A stretch of 64,000 nucleotides of DNA from JAUZOB01 sp963692465 (GCA_963692465.1 OY829943.1:2294001-2358000), one strand, 5' to 3'; positions 1 to 11,682 are shown, numbered from the stretch's first letter. Numbers and translations: made by a program. The notes: a model not told the origin generated them from the sequence alone.

Positions 1-1382
1 ATTTTGCCGTTCACTTCCATGCGGACCAGTCCGGAGAATTTTCCGATCCCGTGATCAATATGTACCACATAGTCCCCCGGATGGAGCATGTTGAGCTCCT
101 TAATGGTCATGGACTGTCGGTTCGGCTTGCCCTCTTGCATTTTGAACCGGTGGTATCGTTCAAAGATCTGATGATCGGTGTAGCAGCATATTTTAAGATC
201 GTAGTCAATGAATCCCTCATTGAGTACCGTCAGTAACGGTTCAAATTCGACTTTATGCCCGTTGTCTTTAAAGATGGCCCGTAGTCGGTCGATCTGTTTC
301 TCGTTTGGGAAAAGGATGATATTCTGGTAGCCAGCCTGAGTATTCTCATATAAATTTTCGCCTAAGAGTTCGAAATTTTTGTTGAATACCGGTTGGGGTG
401 CTGTATGGAAAGTGAAAGTTTTTGCCTCTTTTAATATTGTTTGATTTCCGGTTTCTACCAAGGTATACCGATCGAGATCTTTTAATAATTGAGAACCTTT
501 CATTAACTGTTGCCTAACAGAGAATGAGGTTCCCTCTATGTCGGTTCTTGCTAAAGCTTTCTGAACGGACTGTTCGTAGATGTCGTCAATCTTACCGGTT
601 ATAAATTTAAGGTCGTTTGCTATTATATAGGTAGGCGACTTAATGAATTCTGCCAGAGAGACACGTTCCTCTTTACCCGATACTTCCTGTATGTTGGGAA
701 TAATATTGATTTTATCGAAAGCATCTTTTGACAGCTGGGTCTCGATATCGAAACTGCGTATTGATTCAACTTCTTCTCCAAAGAAATCAATGCGGTATGG
801 ATTTTCACTGGCGAAAGAAAATATATCAACCAGACTTCCACGTATGGAGTATTGTCCCGGTTCATAGACGAAATCGACTCTTTCAAACCCGTAAGAGTGG
901 AGTACTTCGGCGATGAAATCCTGTGATAACCGGTCGGATTTATGAATTTGAAGGGTGTTTGACTCCAAAGCACTTCCCGAAATGACTTTCTCGACTAATG
1001 CTTCGGGGTACGTGACGATCGCAAATGGCCCTTCGCCATGGGTTAATCGGTTCAGAACATCGGTTCTGAAGATCAGATTATCCGGATCGATTTTTTCGTA
1101 TAATACCGAGCGTTTGTACGAAGATGGGAAAAAAAGCACCTGCGTATCCAATCCCATCGTACATAAATCGTCGAAAAAATAGGAGGCTTGTTCTTTATCA
1201 TCAAGAATGATTAACTGATTCCTCTTTATCTGATTGAACAAGATGGCAGACAATAGCACTCCCGAAGAACCGGACAGTCCCTTGCAATGACATTTTTTTA
1301 CTCCTTCGGTTTTTAGCTCGTCAATGATCTGACGCATTATCGGATGATTTCGATAAAGGTCGACTAATGAGTTACTTTCCAA
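1..1382 (-). CDS. mfd: Transcription-repair coupling factor Mfd, N-terminal part (runs off left edge)
   Basis: Mfd removes RNA polymerase stalled at DNA lesions and recruits UvrA for nucleotide excision repair. About 460 N-terminal codons are present on the minus strand; the rest lies beyond base 1. The reading frame is open throughout and gives the UvrB-like N-terminal domains, including GQYSIRGSLVDIFSF and RIDFFGEEVESIRSFD. At the window edge it enters the CarD-like RNA-polymerase-interaction domain (GDYVVHIDHGIGKFSGLVR). No ATG is available near the conserved N-terminus. The best start is a TTG at 1382-1380 (MESNSLVDLYRNHP), downstream of a clear TAACTTTG promoter box. The helicase domains cannot be seen. 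Identity is firm; the TTG start is inferred. Confidence 0.93.
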   Translation of the reverse strand, partial: MESNSLVDLYRNHPIMRQIIDELKTEGVKKCHCKGLSGSSGVLLSAILFNQIKRNQLIILDDKEQASYFFDDLCTMGLDTQVLFFPSSYKRSVLYEKIDPDNLIFRTDVLNRLTHGEGPFAIVTYPEALVEKVISGSALESNTLQIHKSDRLSQDFIAEVLHSYGFERVDFVYEPGQYSIRGSLVDIFSFASENPYRIDFFGEEVESIRSFDIETQLSKDAFDKINIIPNIQEVSGKEERVSLAEFIKSPTYIIANDLKFITGKIDDIYEQSVQKALARTDIEGTSFSVRQQLMKGSQLLKDLDRYTLVETGNQTILKEAKTFTFHTAPQPVFNKNFELLGENLYENTQAGYQNIILFPNEKQIDRLRAIFKDNGHKVEFEPLLTVLNEGFIDYDLKICCYTDHQIFERYHRFKMQEGKPNRQSMTIKELNMLHPGDYVVHIDHGIGKFSGLVRMEVNGK

Positions 1383-1772
1383 AATCGTTATTTTTAAGTC
1401 GGCAAAGTTAAAGATTTATATTTTGATTTATCGCCTAAATATCCTTTTCCGGGAAGGAACTCCGATTTTTTGGAACTAAAATTAGATACACAATACTTCA
1501 TTGTACAATGATGCTGTCGCTAGTCTCATTTGTGGTAATGCATCATGGAGTGTTTAACACCAATAGTCACGAGTAGGATTTCTACTCGCAAACTTTGTCG
1601 TTCTTAAATATACTCTGGAATATATATTGTGAATTTGTACTAAATAAAAGGGTATGCATGAGTTTAAAAACTTTTCTCCCTTTTGAATGTTATTAAAGCG
1701 AGGGGTTTTCCCTGAATGTTTTTTCTAATATCTTTAGCACCGATAAAATGTTTGTAACATTTAAAAACTTTG
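1383..1772. other. Intergenic region between divergent mfd and the thioredoxin gene
   Basis: About 390 bp without a credible gene. It must hold the divergent promoters: TAACTTTG for mfd and a weaker TATCTTTA (1729-1736) for the thioredoxin gene. The middle is AT-rich and shows no strong hairpin, RNA gene or reading frame that I recognise. Confidence 0.5.
1403..1410 (-). promoter_or_regulatory. -7 box of the mfd promoter
   Basis: TAACTTTG read on the minus strand matches the Bacteroidota -7 consensus TAnnTTTG. It lies about 20 bp upstream of the proposed TTG start, so the 5' untranslated region would be very short. I see no convincing TTG at the -33 position. Confidence 0.5.
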
Positions 1773-2291
1773 ATGATGAATAAGTTGCTCCTGCTGATGT
1801 TTGGAATGTTTCTTTTGATCCCTGCCGGATTTTGTTCCGGAAACAGGAGTATGTCCGATTCATTGGCTCAATCAGCCGCTTCGAATGAGGAAGGAAATGT
1901 AATTACCCTGAATCGCCAGTCGTTTATTGATAAGGTAGAGGATTTTAGCAAGAATCCGCAGGCATGGGTCTATAAAGGGGACAAACCCTGTGTTGTCGAT
2001 TTCTACGCAACATGGTGCGGTCCCTGTCGCAAAGCTGCCCCGATTCTCGAATCTCTTGCTGCTAAATATAAAGGCAAAGTGATTTTCTATCGCGTCAATG
2101 TTGATGAGGAAAAAGAACTTGCTGGATTATTTAATGTCTCTTCTATCCCGGCTTTTCTGTTTTGTTCGTTAAAGGGTAATCCTTCTATGGCGAACGGAAT
2201 AGGGCAGACTGATGACGATACCCGTAATATGTTTGAACAGGCTATCAATACCCTTCTAAACGGTGAACCACTAGACCGCGTTAAACAGTAG
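1773..2291 (+). CDS. Secreted thioredoxin-family protein
   Basis: A 172-residue thioredoxin-fold protein with an N-terminal hydrophobic export signal (about residues 4-21) and the redox motif WCGPC, with its cysteines near residues 82 and 85. The flanking FYATWCGPCRKAAP and the cis-proline segment SSIPAFLF are those of true thioredoxins. It probably works in the periplasm on protein disulfides. The open frame extends one codon upstream to a TTG, but ATG 1773 or ATG 1776 is more likely. A Cys near the end of the signal (AGFCSG) is a poor lipobox, so a lipoprotein is possible but less likely. The last 21 bp overlap the 3' end of the convergent dihydroorotase gene. Confidence 0.88.
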   Translation: MMNKLLLLMFGMFLLIPAGFCSGNRSMSDSLAQSAASNEEGNVITLNRQSFIDKVEDFSKNPQAWVYKGDKPCVVDFYATWCGPCRKAAPILESLAAKYKGKVIFYRVNVDEEKELAGLFNVSSIPAFLFCSLKGNPSMANGIGQTDDDTRNMFEQAINTLLNGEPLDRVKQ

Positions 2292-3617
2292 CCGTTCTCC
2301 CCGTGTAGTGTCGTCAATCCGTCCATCGTGATAAACCCGATTCCCATTTACCCACGTACTGATTACCTGAGATGTGAATGTTGTTCCTTCAAAAGGTGAC
2401 CACCGGCATTTATAACGAATATTGTCTTTGTCAACGGTCCATGGACTGTTGGGATCGACCAATACTAAATCGGCATGATATCCTTGTCGGATATATCCTC
2501 TTCGCTCAATATGGAAAAGATCGGCCGGTGCATGACACATTTTAGTGACGATCATTTCAGGTGTTAATACCCCTTTCCTGGCGAGTTCAAGCATGGCAAC
2601 CAGGGAGTGCTGAATGAGCGGCCCTCCCGATGGAGCTTTGAAATAAGTATTGTTTTTCTCTGATTCGGTGTGAGGTGCATGATCGGTGGCGATCACATCA
2701 ATCCGGCCGCTACGGACTGCCTCCAGAAGGGCCTGACGGTCTTCTTCGGTTTTAATCGCCGGGTTCCATTTAATCCGTGTGCCATATTTCTTGTAATCCT
2801 GATCATTAAACCAGAGATGATGAACACATACTTCGGCTGTTATTCTCTTTCCGTTGACCGGTCCGGGACTGAATAGTTGCATTTCCTTTGCTGACGAGAG
2901 ATGTAATACATGCAGTCGGGCATTATATCGGGTTGCTAACTCAACGGCTTTGGCAGAAGAACGATAACAAGCATCGGCACTGCGAATCAGCGGATGCATC
3001 TCAATCGGCACTTCTTCTCCGTAAACGGACCGGTAGTGTGCTATGTTTTTTTGAATCGTCGGTTCGTCTTCATTATGTGTTGCAATAAGCATTGGCGAAT
3101 TCTGAAATATTCCAGCCAATATCTCTTCTTTATCCACCAGCATATTTCCGGTTGAGGAGCCCATAAAGACCTTGACCCCGCACACATTACGCGGATTTGT
3201 CTTGAGTACCTCACTGAGGTTATCATTCGATGCCCCCATGTAAAAAGAATAGTTAGCCGGTGATACTTCCGCTGCATGTTGGTATTTCTCTTCAAGAATA
3301 GTCTGAGTCAGAGCTTGCGGAATCGTGTTGGGCATATCCATAAAAGAAGTCACCCCTCCGGCTATTGCCGCACGCGATTCGGTGTAAAGGTCTCCTTTAT
3401 AGGTAAGTCCCGGATCGCGAAAATGAACCTGATCATCAATGACTCCGGGGAGCAACCATAATCCGGTTCCGTCGATTATCCGGGCATCTTGTTGCTCTTC
3501 GGTAGTGAAATTCCCTTCTTTGACCGCATCAATTATTCCGTCGGCAATGCATACACTTCCGACAAAGCGGTTTCCTTCATTAATAATGGTAGCATTTTGA
3601 ATAATTGTCTTTCTCAT
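2271..3617 (-). CDS. pyrC: Dihydroorotase (amidohydrolase family)
   Basis: Catalyses reversible ring closure of carbamoyl-aspartate to dihydroorotate in pyrimidine synthesis. The 448-residue amidohydrolase-fold protein has the N-terminal metal segment as IDDQVHFRDPG (about residues 60-70), the CGVKVFMGSSTGN segment carrying the candidate carbamylated lysine, and the C-terminal ATDHAPH motif with the metal/catalytic Asp. The first His of the usual HxH pair is Gln here; I recall the same DDQVHFR form in other Bacteroidota enzymes, so this is probably a family trait. ATG 3617 is chosen because it overlaps the stop of the upstream glycosyltransferase by 4 bp (ATGA), indicating translational coupling; the open frame extends 16 codons further. 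An allantoinase or hydantoinase role is a weaker alternative. Confidence 0.85.
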   Translation of the reverse strand: MRKTIIQNATIINEGNRFVGSVCIADGIIDAVKEGNFTTEEQQDARIIDGTGLWLLPGVIDDQVHFRDPGLTYKGDLYTESRAAIAGGVTSFMDMPNTIPQALTQTILEEKYQHAAEVSPANYSFYMGASNDNLSEVLKTNPRNVCGVKVFMGSSTGNMLVDKEEILAGIFQNSPMLIATHNEDEPTIQKNIAHYRSVYGEEVPIEMHPLIRSADACYRSSAKAVELATRYNARLHVLHLSSAKEMQLFSPGPVNGKRITAEVCVHHLWFNDQDYKKYGTRIKWNPAIKTEEDRQALLEAVRSGRIDVIATDHAPHTESEKNNTYFKAPSGGPLIQHSLVAMLELARKGVLTPEMIVTKMCHAPADLFHIERRGYIRQGYHADLVLVDPNSPWTVDKDNIRYKCRWSPFEGTTFTSQVISTWVNGNRVYHDGRIDDTTRGERLLFNAV

Positions 3618-4426
3618 TGGTACTTTTTGAAAAGGCTTATTAATTTCATTCTGAATATTCCCCACAAAGCTTCACTGAAGATACCTCCGCTCATTTTGGA
3701 GGATCCTTCTTTCCGGTCGGTAAAGATGATCGGGACTTCTTTAATCCGAAATCCGTATTTCCAGGTTATGAATTTCATTTCGATCTGAAAGCCATATCCT
3801 TTCAGATGAATGGCATCCAGATTTATTTTTTCCAGAACTGATCTTCGATAACATTCGAAGCCGGCTGTTGTATCCATAATGGTCATTCCGGTAATCTTTC
3901 GTACATATACGGAAGCAAAGTAGGACATGAGTACCCGCCCAAGGGGCCAGTTGATTACATTTATTCCGGTTATATAACGGGAACCGATTGCCATATCAAT
4001 TTGTTCATCATGGCAAGCCTGATATAGTCGGATTAAATCGTTCGGGTTATGTGAAAAGTCGGCATCCATCTCCATGATGTATTCATAATTGTGAGAAAGA
4101 GCCCATTTGAATCCTTCGAGGTAAGCCGTTCCGAGTCCTAATTTCCCGGCTCGCTTCATAAGATGGAGGCGTCCGGTAAATTCTTCTTTTAATCTTTCGA
4201 CAATGGCAGATGTTCCATCTGGCGAATTGTCGTCAATAATCAGAATGTCAAAAGGATGAACCAGTGCCATAACGGTTCGGATCATCTTTTCGATGTTTTC
4301 TTTTTCGTTGTATGTCGGAATTAAAACAATGCTATCGGCCACTGCATCTTGGTTTTTATCACTAATATAATGATTATTTACTAATAGTGATTTGGGTTTA
4401 TTTTTTCTGGGGACTAAAATAGCCAT
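3614..4426 (-). CDS. Polyprenol monophosphomannose synthase-like glycosyltransferase (GT2)
   Basis: A cytoplasmic-face GT-A glycosyltransferase resembling dolichyl-phosphate mannosyltransferase, which moves a sugar from a nucleotide donor to a polyprenyl phosphate. Visible motifs are IPTYNEKENIEKMI near the start, DDNSPDGT (nucleotide binding), MDADFSHNP with the DxD-type metal site, and AIGSRYITG. There is no C-terminal pair of membrane helices, so it is the catalytic-only type. Homologues usually begin just before SIVLIPTYNE; the 28 preceding residues look unlike the family, so a GTG start at 4342 is a real alternative to ATG 4426. It is the upstream partner of the dihydroorotase gene, with which it overlaps by 4 bp. 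Confidence 0.85.
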   Translation of the reverse strand: MAILVPRKNKPKSLLVNNHYISDKNQDAVADSIVLIPTYNEKENIEKMIRTVMALVHPFDILIIDDNSPDGTSAIVERLKEEFTGRLHLMKRAGKLGLGTAYLEGFKWALSHNYEYIMEMDADFSHNPNDLIRLYQACHDEQIDMAIGSRYITGINVINWPLGRVLMSYFASVYVRKITGMTIMDTTAGFECYRRSVLEKINLDAIHLKGYGFQIEMKFITWKYGFRIKEVPIIFTDRKEGSSKMSGGIFSEALWGIFRMKLISLFKKYQ

Positions 4427-4639
4427 TTTTAGGGGGAAGGCTTATTTTGAATCAGGTATTTATTCCCTTTTTTATTAATAGCTTGTTGTTCGATGACATC
4501 ACGGGTGGTCTTTTTACGTGAGCTAACATTTTATTGTATACTTATTACAGTAGAGAAGTTCAAAAGAGTATAGATATATTAGGAAGGGTCAATCTCTGGT
4601 ATTGGCCCTGTTTCGGTTTTGTATTGCTTCTCCTTTTAG
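4427..4639. other. Intergenic region upstream of the rRNA operon
   Basis: No gene is seen. An imperfect hairpin is present at 4585-4609 (AGGGTCAAT / ATTGGCCCT, one G-T pair) followed by a T-rich stretch, so it could act as a weak plus-strand terminator, although no plus-strand gene ends nearby. Confidence 0.4.
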
Positions 4640-4680
4640 AGGTGGTTTAAAGGTGGTTCGTAGGTGGTTTATAGGTGCTG
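4640..4680. repeat. 11-bp tandem direct repeats
   Basis: Three consecutive 11-bp units begin with AGGTGGTT at 4640, 4651 and 4662, and a partial fourth (AGGTGCTGAGC) begins at 4673. The 11-bp period is about one helical turn, so equal faces of the units would line up on the DNA. The array runs directly into the palindrome at 4657-4703, ahead of the rRNA promoters. Confidence 0.8.
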
Positions 4681-4703
4681 AGCACCTATAAACCACCTAC
4701 GAA
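4657..4703. repeat. 47-bp perfect palindrome
   Basis: Two 23-bp arms (4657-4679 and 4681-4703) are exact reverse complements around a single G at 4680. The left arm is made from the last tandem-repeat units, so the right arm is the same unit inverted. It could form a cruciform in DNA or a very stable RNA hairpin. No T tract follows, so it is not a normal intrinsic terminator. Confidence 0.9.
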
Positions 4704-5018
4704 TCTTTTCTGAATCTTCGCGATGAATAAAACCCAAAGTGTTTCGAGGATAAAGAAGAAATGGAGCACATGCAGGAATATAGGTAAGAGGCAGCGGAGG
4801 TTTCCCTTAGTTCTAACAGGAAGGCAGCGGTAATTGGCTCGCAGATGAATCCCGATGACCTCATCAGCGGCACAGGATCATCCTTCGTTTTTGAGGTTCG
4901 AGGGGGAAATGGGACAGAAACAACCCGGAATGGAAAGGTAAATAGGATAAAGTTGAAAAAATAAAAGTCGGTCGGACAGGGAGTTGGATGGATGTTAGGA
5001 AAAAAGGGGAGAAAAGAT

Positions 5019-5049
5019 TTGGAGGGAGTGGATAAGAGCCCTACATTTG
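5019..5049 (+). promoter_or_regulatory. rRNA promoter P1
   Basis: TTG at 5019-5021, a 20-bp spacer, then TACATTTG at 5042-5049, matching the Bacteroidota housekeeping sigma consensus. Confidence 0.8.
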
Positions 5050-5198
5050 CACCCGCTTTGAAAGAGAAGCGGCAGACAAAGACATGATGGGGAGCAGGCG
5101 TTAGGGTTGGGAACGATAAAAGGGTAAGACTTTTTAGAGCGATAAAAACTAACAAAAAAGGCCTGCAGAAAAAGGCAGAAAAATAAGTTAAAAAATAT

Positions 5199-5228
5199 TT
5201 GGAAGTCAGGATAAAGCCCTTACCTTTG
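5199..5228 (+). promoter_or_regulatory. rRNA promoter P2
   Basis: TTG at 5199-5201, a 19-bp spacer, then TACCTTTG at 5221-5228: a full consensus promoter. Confidence 0.83.
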
Positions 5229-5358
5229 CAGCCGCTTTGAAAGAGCAGCGTTCTAATAAAGACAGTGCAAGATGACCTGAAAGGGAAGCAGTAATGCAGA
5301 CCGGAAACGAAGGTTGTTGAAGGGCAAAAAGGGCCACGAAAAAAACTGCAAAAAAGAA

Positions 5359-5388
5359 TTGCAGGGAATAAAAAAGTGGTTATCTTTG
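5359..5388 (+). promoter_or_regulatory. rRNA promoter P3
   Basis: TTG at 5359-5361, a 19-bp spacer, then TATCTTTG at 5381-5388. It is the promoter closest to 16S and a full consensus match. Confidence 0.83.
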
Positions 5389-5468
5389 CAACCCGCAACT
5401 GTAAAGGGCGCGGACAGAAAGACAAAAAGAACGGTTCAGTAGTGAATCGGGAAAAAATAAGAAAAGAA

Positions 5469-5480
5469 AGTTCTTTGAAG
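5469..5480 (+). promoter_or_regulatory. boxA-like antitermination site upstream of 16S
   Basis: AGTTCTTTGAAG resembles the NusB/NusE-binding boxA of rRNA leaders. The core GTTCTTTGA recurs before 23S at 7694-7702, the usual arrangement in rRNA operons. Confidence 0.6.
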
Positions 5481-5568
5481 ATATTGAAAAGGAAACAGCA
5501 TAAGGCAAACAAGCGTAATCGAATGTAAGGAAGACCCTAAGTCTGGAGCAAACAAAAAGAAATACATT

Positions 5569-7084
<1,516 letters not shown>

Positions 7085-7232
7085 CTGGAGCGAAAGACAA
7101 AGGGCTTACATAACGCAAGTAAGCTGAGTGCTGTTATCCTTTTTAAAAGAAATTAACGAGAAGCGTAGAGACGAAAGACTTGCGCCAGGACTATGCCGGA
7201 AGGGTAACCCCGGAAGGAAAGAATGCAAACAT

Positions 7233-7306
7233 AGTCCCGTAGCTCAGTTGGTTAGAGCGCTACACTGATAATGTAGAGGTCCCCAGTTCAAGTCTGGGCG
7301 GGACTA
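7233..7306 (+). tRNA. tRNA-Ile (anticodon GAT)
   Basis: A 74-nt cloverleaf: acceptor AGTCCCG/CGGGACT, anticodon arm CTACA-CTGATAA-TGTAG with anticodon GAT, T arm CCCAG-TTCAAGT-CTGGG, discriminator A. No CCA is encoded (CGA follows). It sits in the 16S-23S spacer as usual. Confidence 0.97.
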
Positions 7307-7349
7307 CGAATAAGAAAAGAGTTCCGGAGCAGGCGAGAAAAAGAGAGAC

Positions 7350-7426
7350 GGGGGATTAGCTCAGTTGGCTAGAGCATCTGCCTTGCACGCAGAGGGTCAA
7401 CGGTTCGAATCCGTTATCCTCCACCA
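7350..7426 (+). tRNA. tRNA-Ala (anticodon TGC)
   Basis: Acceptor GGGGGAT/ATCCTCC with one G-T pair, anticodon TGC in CTGCC-TTGCACG-CAGAG (its stem includes a G-C/C-G core), T arm with GTTCGAATC, discriminator A. The 3' CCA is encoded (7424-7426), unlike the neighbouring tRNA-Ile. Confidence 0.96.
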
Positions 7427-7618
7427 CGAGGGGTAAGGATCGAAGCAGGGGAAGTTCACTACGAAAGCAGAATAAAGAGCCCGAAACAGAAAGCAAAATA
7501 GGGAAGACAAAGGCTTGAAAGAAAGCAAAACTCGTTAATACAATAGAGATAGGGAACGAAAACGTTCGTAACCTAGAAGAAAAGCAGAATAAGTAAGAAA
7601 GAAGTAATGGAATACAAA
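7427..7618 (+). other. 16S-23S spacer after tRNA-Ala
   Basis: A purine-rich transcribed spacer without a gene. The antisense strand stays open only because pyrimidine-rich sequence contains few stop codons. Confidence 0.6.
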
Positions 7619-7666
7619 GGATAGACAGGTAGTCTATAAGGACTGGTTCGAATCCGGTACTATCCA
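7619..7666 (+). pseudogene. Shortened tRNA-like remnant in the rRNA spacer
   Basis: 48 nt with an acceptor-like pair GGATAG (7619-7624) / CTATCC (7660-7665), a discriminator-like A, and a canonical T arm ACTGG-TTCGAAT-CCGGT (7642-7658). Between the 5' acceptor strand and the T arm there is room only for a small hairpin (ATAGAC/GTCTAT) in place of the D and anticodon arms. It looks like a tRNA that lost its centre, leaving a CCA-less minihelix within the pre-rRNA. Its original specificity cannot be read. Confidence 0.6.
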
Positions 7667-7692
7667 CGGAATGCTCAGCAATGAGTGTTTAA

Positions 7693-7702
7693 AGTTCTTT
7701 GA
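7693..7702 (+). promoter_or_regulatory. boxA-like site upstream of 23S
   Basis: AGTTCTTTGA, the same core as at 5469-5480, about 45 bp before 23S; probably the second antitermination or processing element of the operon. Confidence 0.55.
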
Positions 7703-7745
7703 CATATTGGTAGATATTTAAGTAAAAGAATACGAGAAAATCAAA

Positions 7746-10620
<2,875 letters not shown>

Positions 10621-10701
10621 GCGATGATTGAGTATACTGGTACTTAAATATACTATCGATATGTTAAAAGATATTAGACTGAGAAGTCAGTCTTAAGGAT
10701 C

Positions 10702-10813
<112 letters not shown>

Positions 10814-10822
10814 TTTTATATG

Positions 10823-10855
10823 AGCCTTGGTTCTAACGAGCCAAGGCTTTTTTTT
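10823..10855 (+). terminator. rRNA operon terminator
   Basis: A perfect 8-bp stem AGCCTTGG / CCAAGGCT with a 10-nt loop, running into eight T residues: a strong intrinsic terminator just after 5S. Confidence 0.93.
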
Positions 10856-11018
10856 GCCCTTTCGTCTCCCGTCTCCTCCCTTATCCCTTCCTTCCCTCTG
10901 ATTTATATACTTGATTCTTCTACTAAAATACCATTTCCTTCATCTCATTTCATCGTCCTCTTTTACCTGGAATTTGATTCATAGTGCTTTTTAATGGATG
11001 TGATTTAAACTTATTTTG
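10856..11018. other. Intergenic, pyrimidine-rich
   Basis: Sequence downstream of the rRNA terminator, strongly C/T-rich over about 10,857-10,930. No gene or repeat is recognised. Confidence 0.4.
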
Positions 11019-11150
11019 TCAGGCAAAAAGATTAGCAAGTCTAAAAAAAAGGAAGAATGGACTATCTCTTACCCCTCAATTGACTTCTAAAAGCTTTGAT
11101 CTTAGCATTAAATGATTCGGTAGAAGCATCATTTACCGATTCTCAAAGTA
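11019..11150 (-). pseudogene. Transposase remnant, C-terminal end, inverted
   Basis: Read on the minus strand this gives NDASTESFNAKIKAFRSQLRG and, after a one-base frameshift, VRDSPFFLFFRLANLFA followed by a stop. That is the typical C-terminus of ISAon1/ISL3-like DDE transposases (SAESFNAKIKAFR...FFLFRLANIFA). The catalytic-domain part of a similar transposase follows at once, but on the opposite strand, so the element seems to have been inverted internally and then decayed. Confidence 0.62.
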
Positions 11151-11630
11151 GTTATGATATTGGATCAGAAATCAGTGGAGCCGATTGTTTCCCGAAGGTT
11201 CTTAAGGCATTGATCGTTTCGTGTACAAAAGCTGGGTTATTTATGATGCTCCTCCTGGAAATGATTGCGTATAACTCATCGGTCGAATGTGATTAATGGA
11301 GACAAGAGTCCATTGAACAGACTCTTCGGAAGGAAGAAATTTGATAATGGATAGATTTCCAAAAACAATTATTGTAGATGTAGGTATTCTGTATTTAAGC
11401 CTCAGGAACAAAGAGGGGAAAAGTTAAAAACAATGGGCTAAAATCTTATTTGCCTAATAGTAATCCTGATATAAAGAAGGCTTACCTCTTGACTCCTTCT
11501 TTAAGACTCTTCAAATAATCACGATAAAAGGGTTGCTTATACAAAATTGGTCCGGTGGTGCAACGATATAACGGATGCTGGATTTTAGTCTCTCAGCATC
11601 CTATCGATTATAACTTATGCTTGAATAATG
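11151..11630 (+). pseudogene. Transposase remnant, middle part, frameshifted
   Basis: In changing plus-strand frames I read DCFPKVLK, then IDRFVYKSWVIYDAP (compare CFPKALRVIDRFHVQKLVYDA of the family), CRCRYSVFK, NPDIKKAYLLTPSLRLFK, and RVAYTKLVRWCNDITDAGF (compare DVAFTKLARWYNDVENSGF). The order matches the middle of an ISAon1-type transposase. Several stops and shifts show that it is dead. Its missing C-terminal end is found inverted at 11,019-11,150. Confidence 0.6.
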
Positions 11631-11682
11631 TATCTCCCACAAGAAATTGACCTGTTAAGTGTCAAGAATGTGGAAATCTTTA

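Larger units (their letters stand above)
4704..5568 (+). other. rRNA operon leader with three tandem promoters
   Basis: About 865 bp of strongly purine-rich plus strand holding three promoters, a boxA-like site and no credible gene. Each promoter is followed at once by a GC-rich segment that can form a short hairpin at or near the transcript start (5053-5072, 5233-5250, 5393-5413). The units after the first two promoters share CCGCTTTGAAAGAG, suggesting that the promoter unit was duplicated. Confidence 0.75.

Noticed and set aside
4697..5512. Long minus-strand open frame (271 codons) before the rRNA operon
   Set aside because: It lies antisense to the purine-rich rRNA leader and across all three rRNA promoters; the product is low-complexity Phe/Ser/Pro/Leu with no domain. 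It is open because the strand is pyrimidine-rich.
7356..7667. Minus-strand open frame with DSTGFEPV and VVEDNGFEPLTLCVQ segments
   Set aside because: These are the well-known false peptides produced by translating tRNA T-arm sequence in reverse; the frame covers tRNA-Ala and the tRNA remnant.
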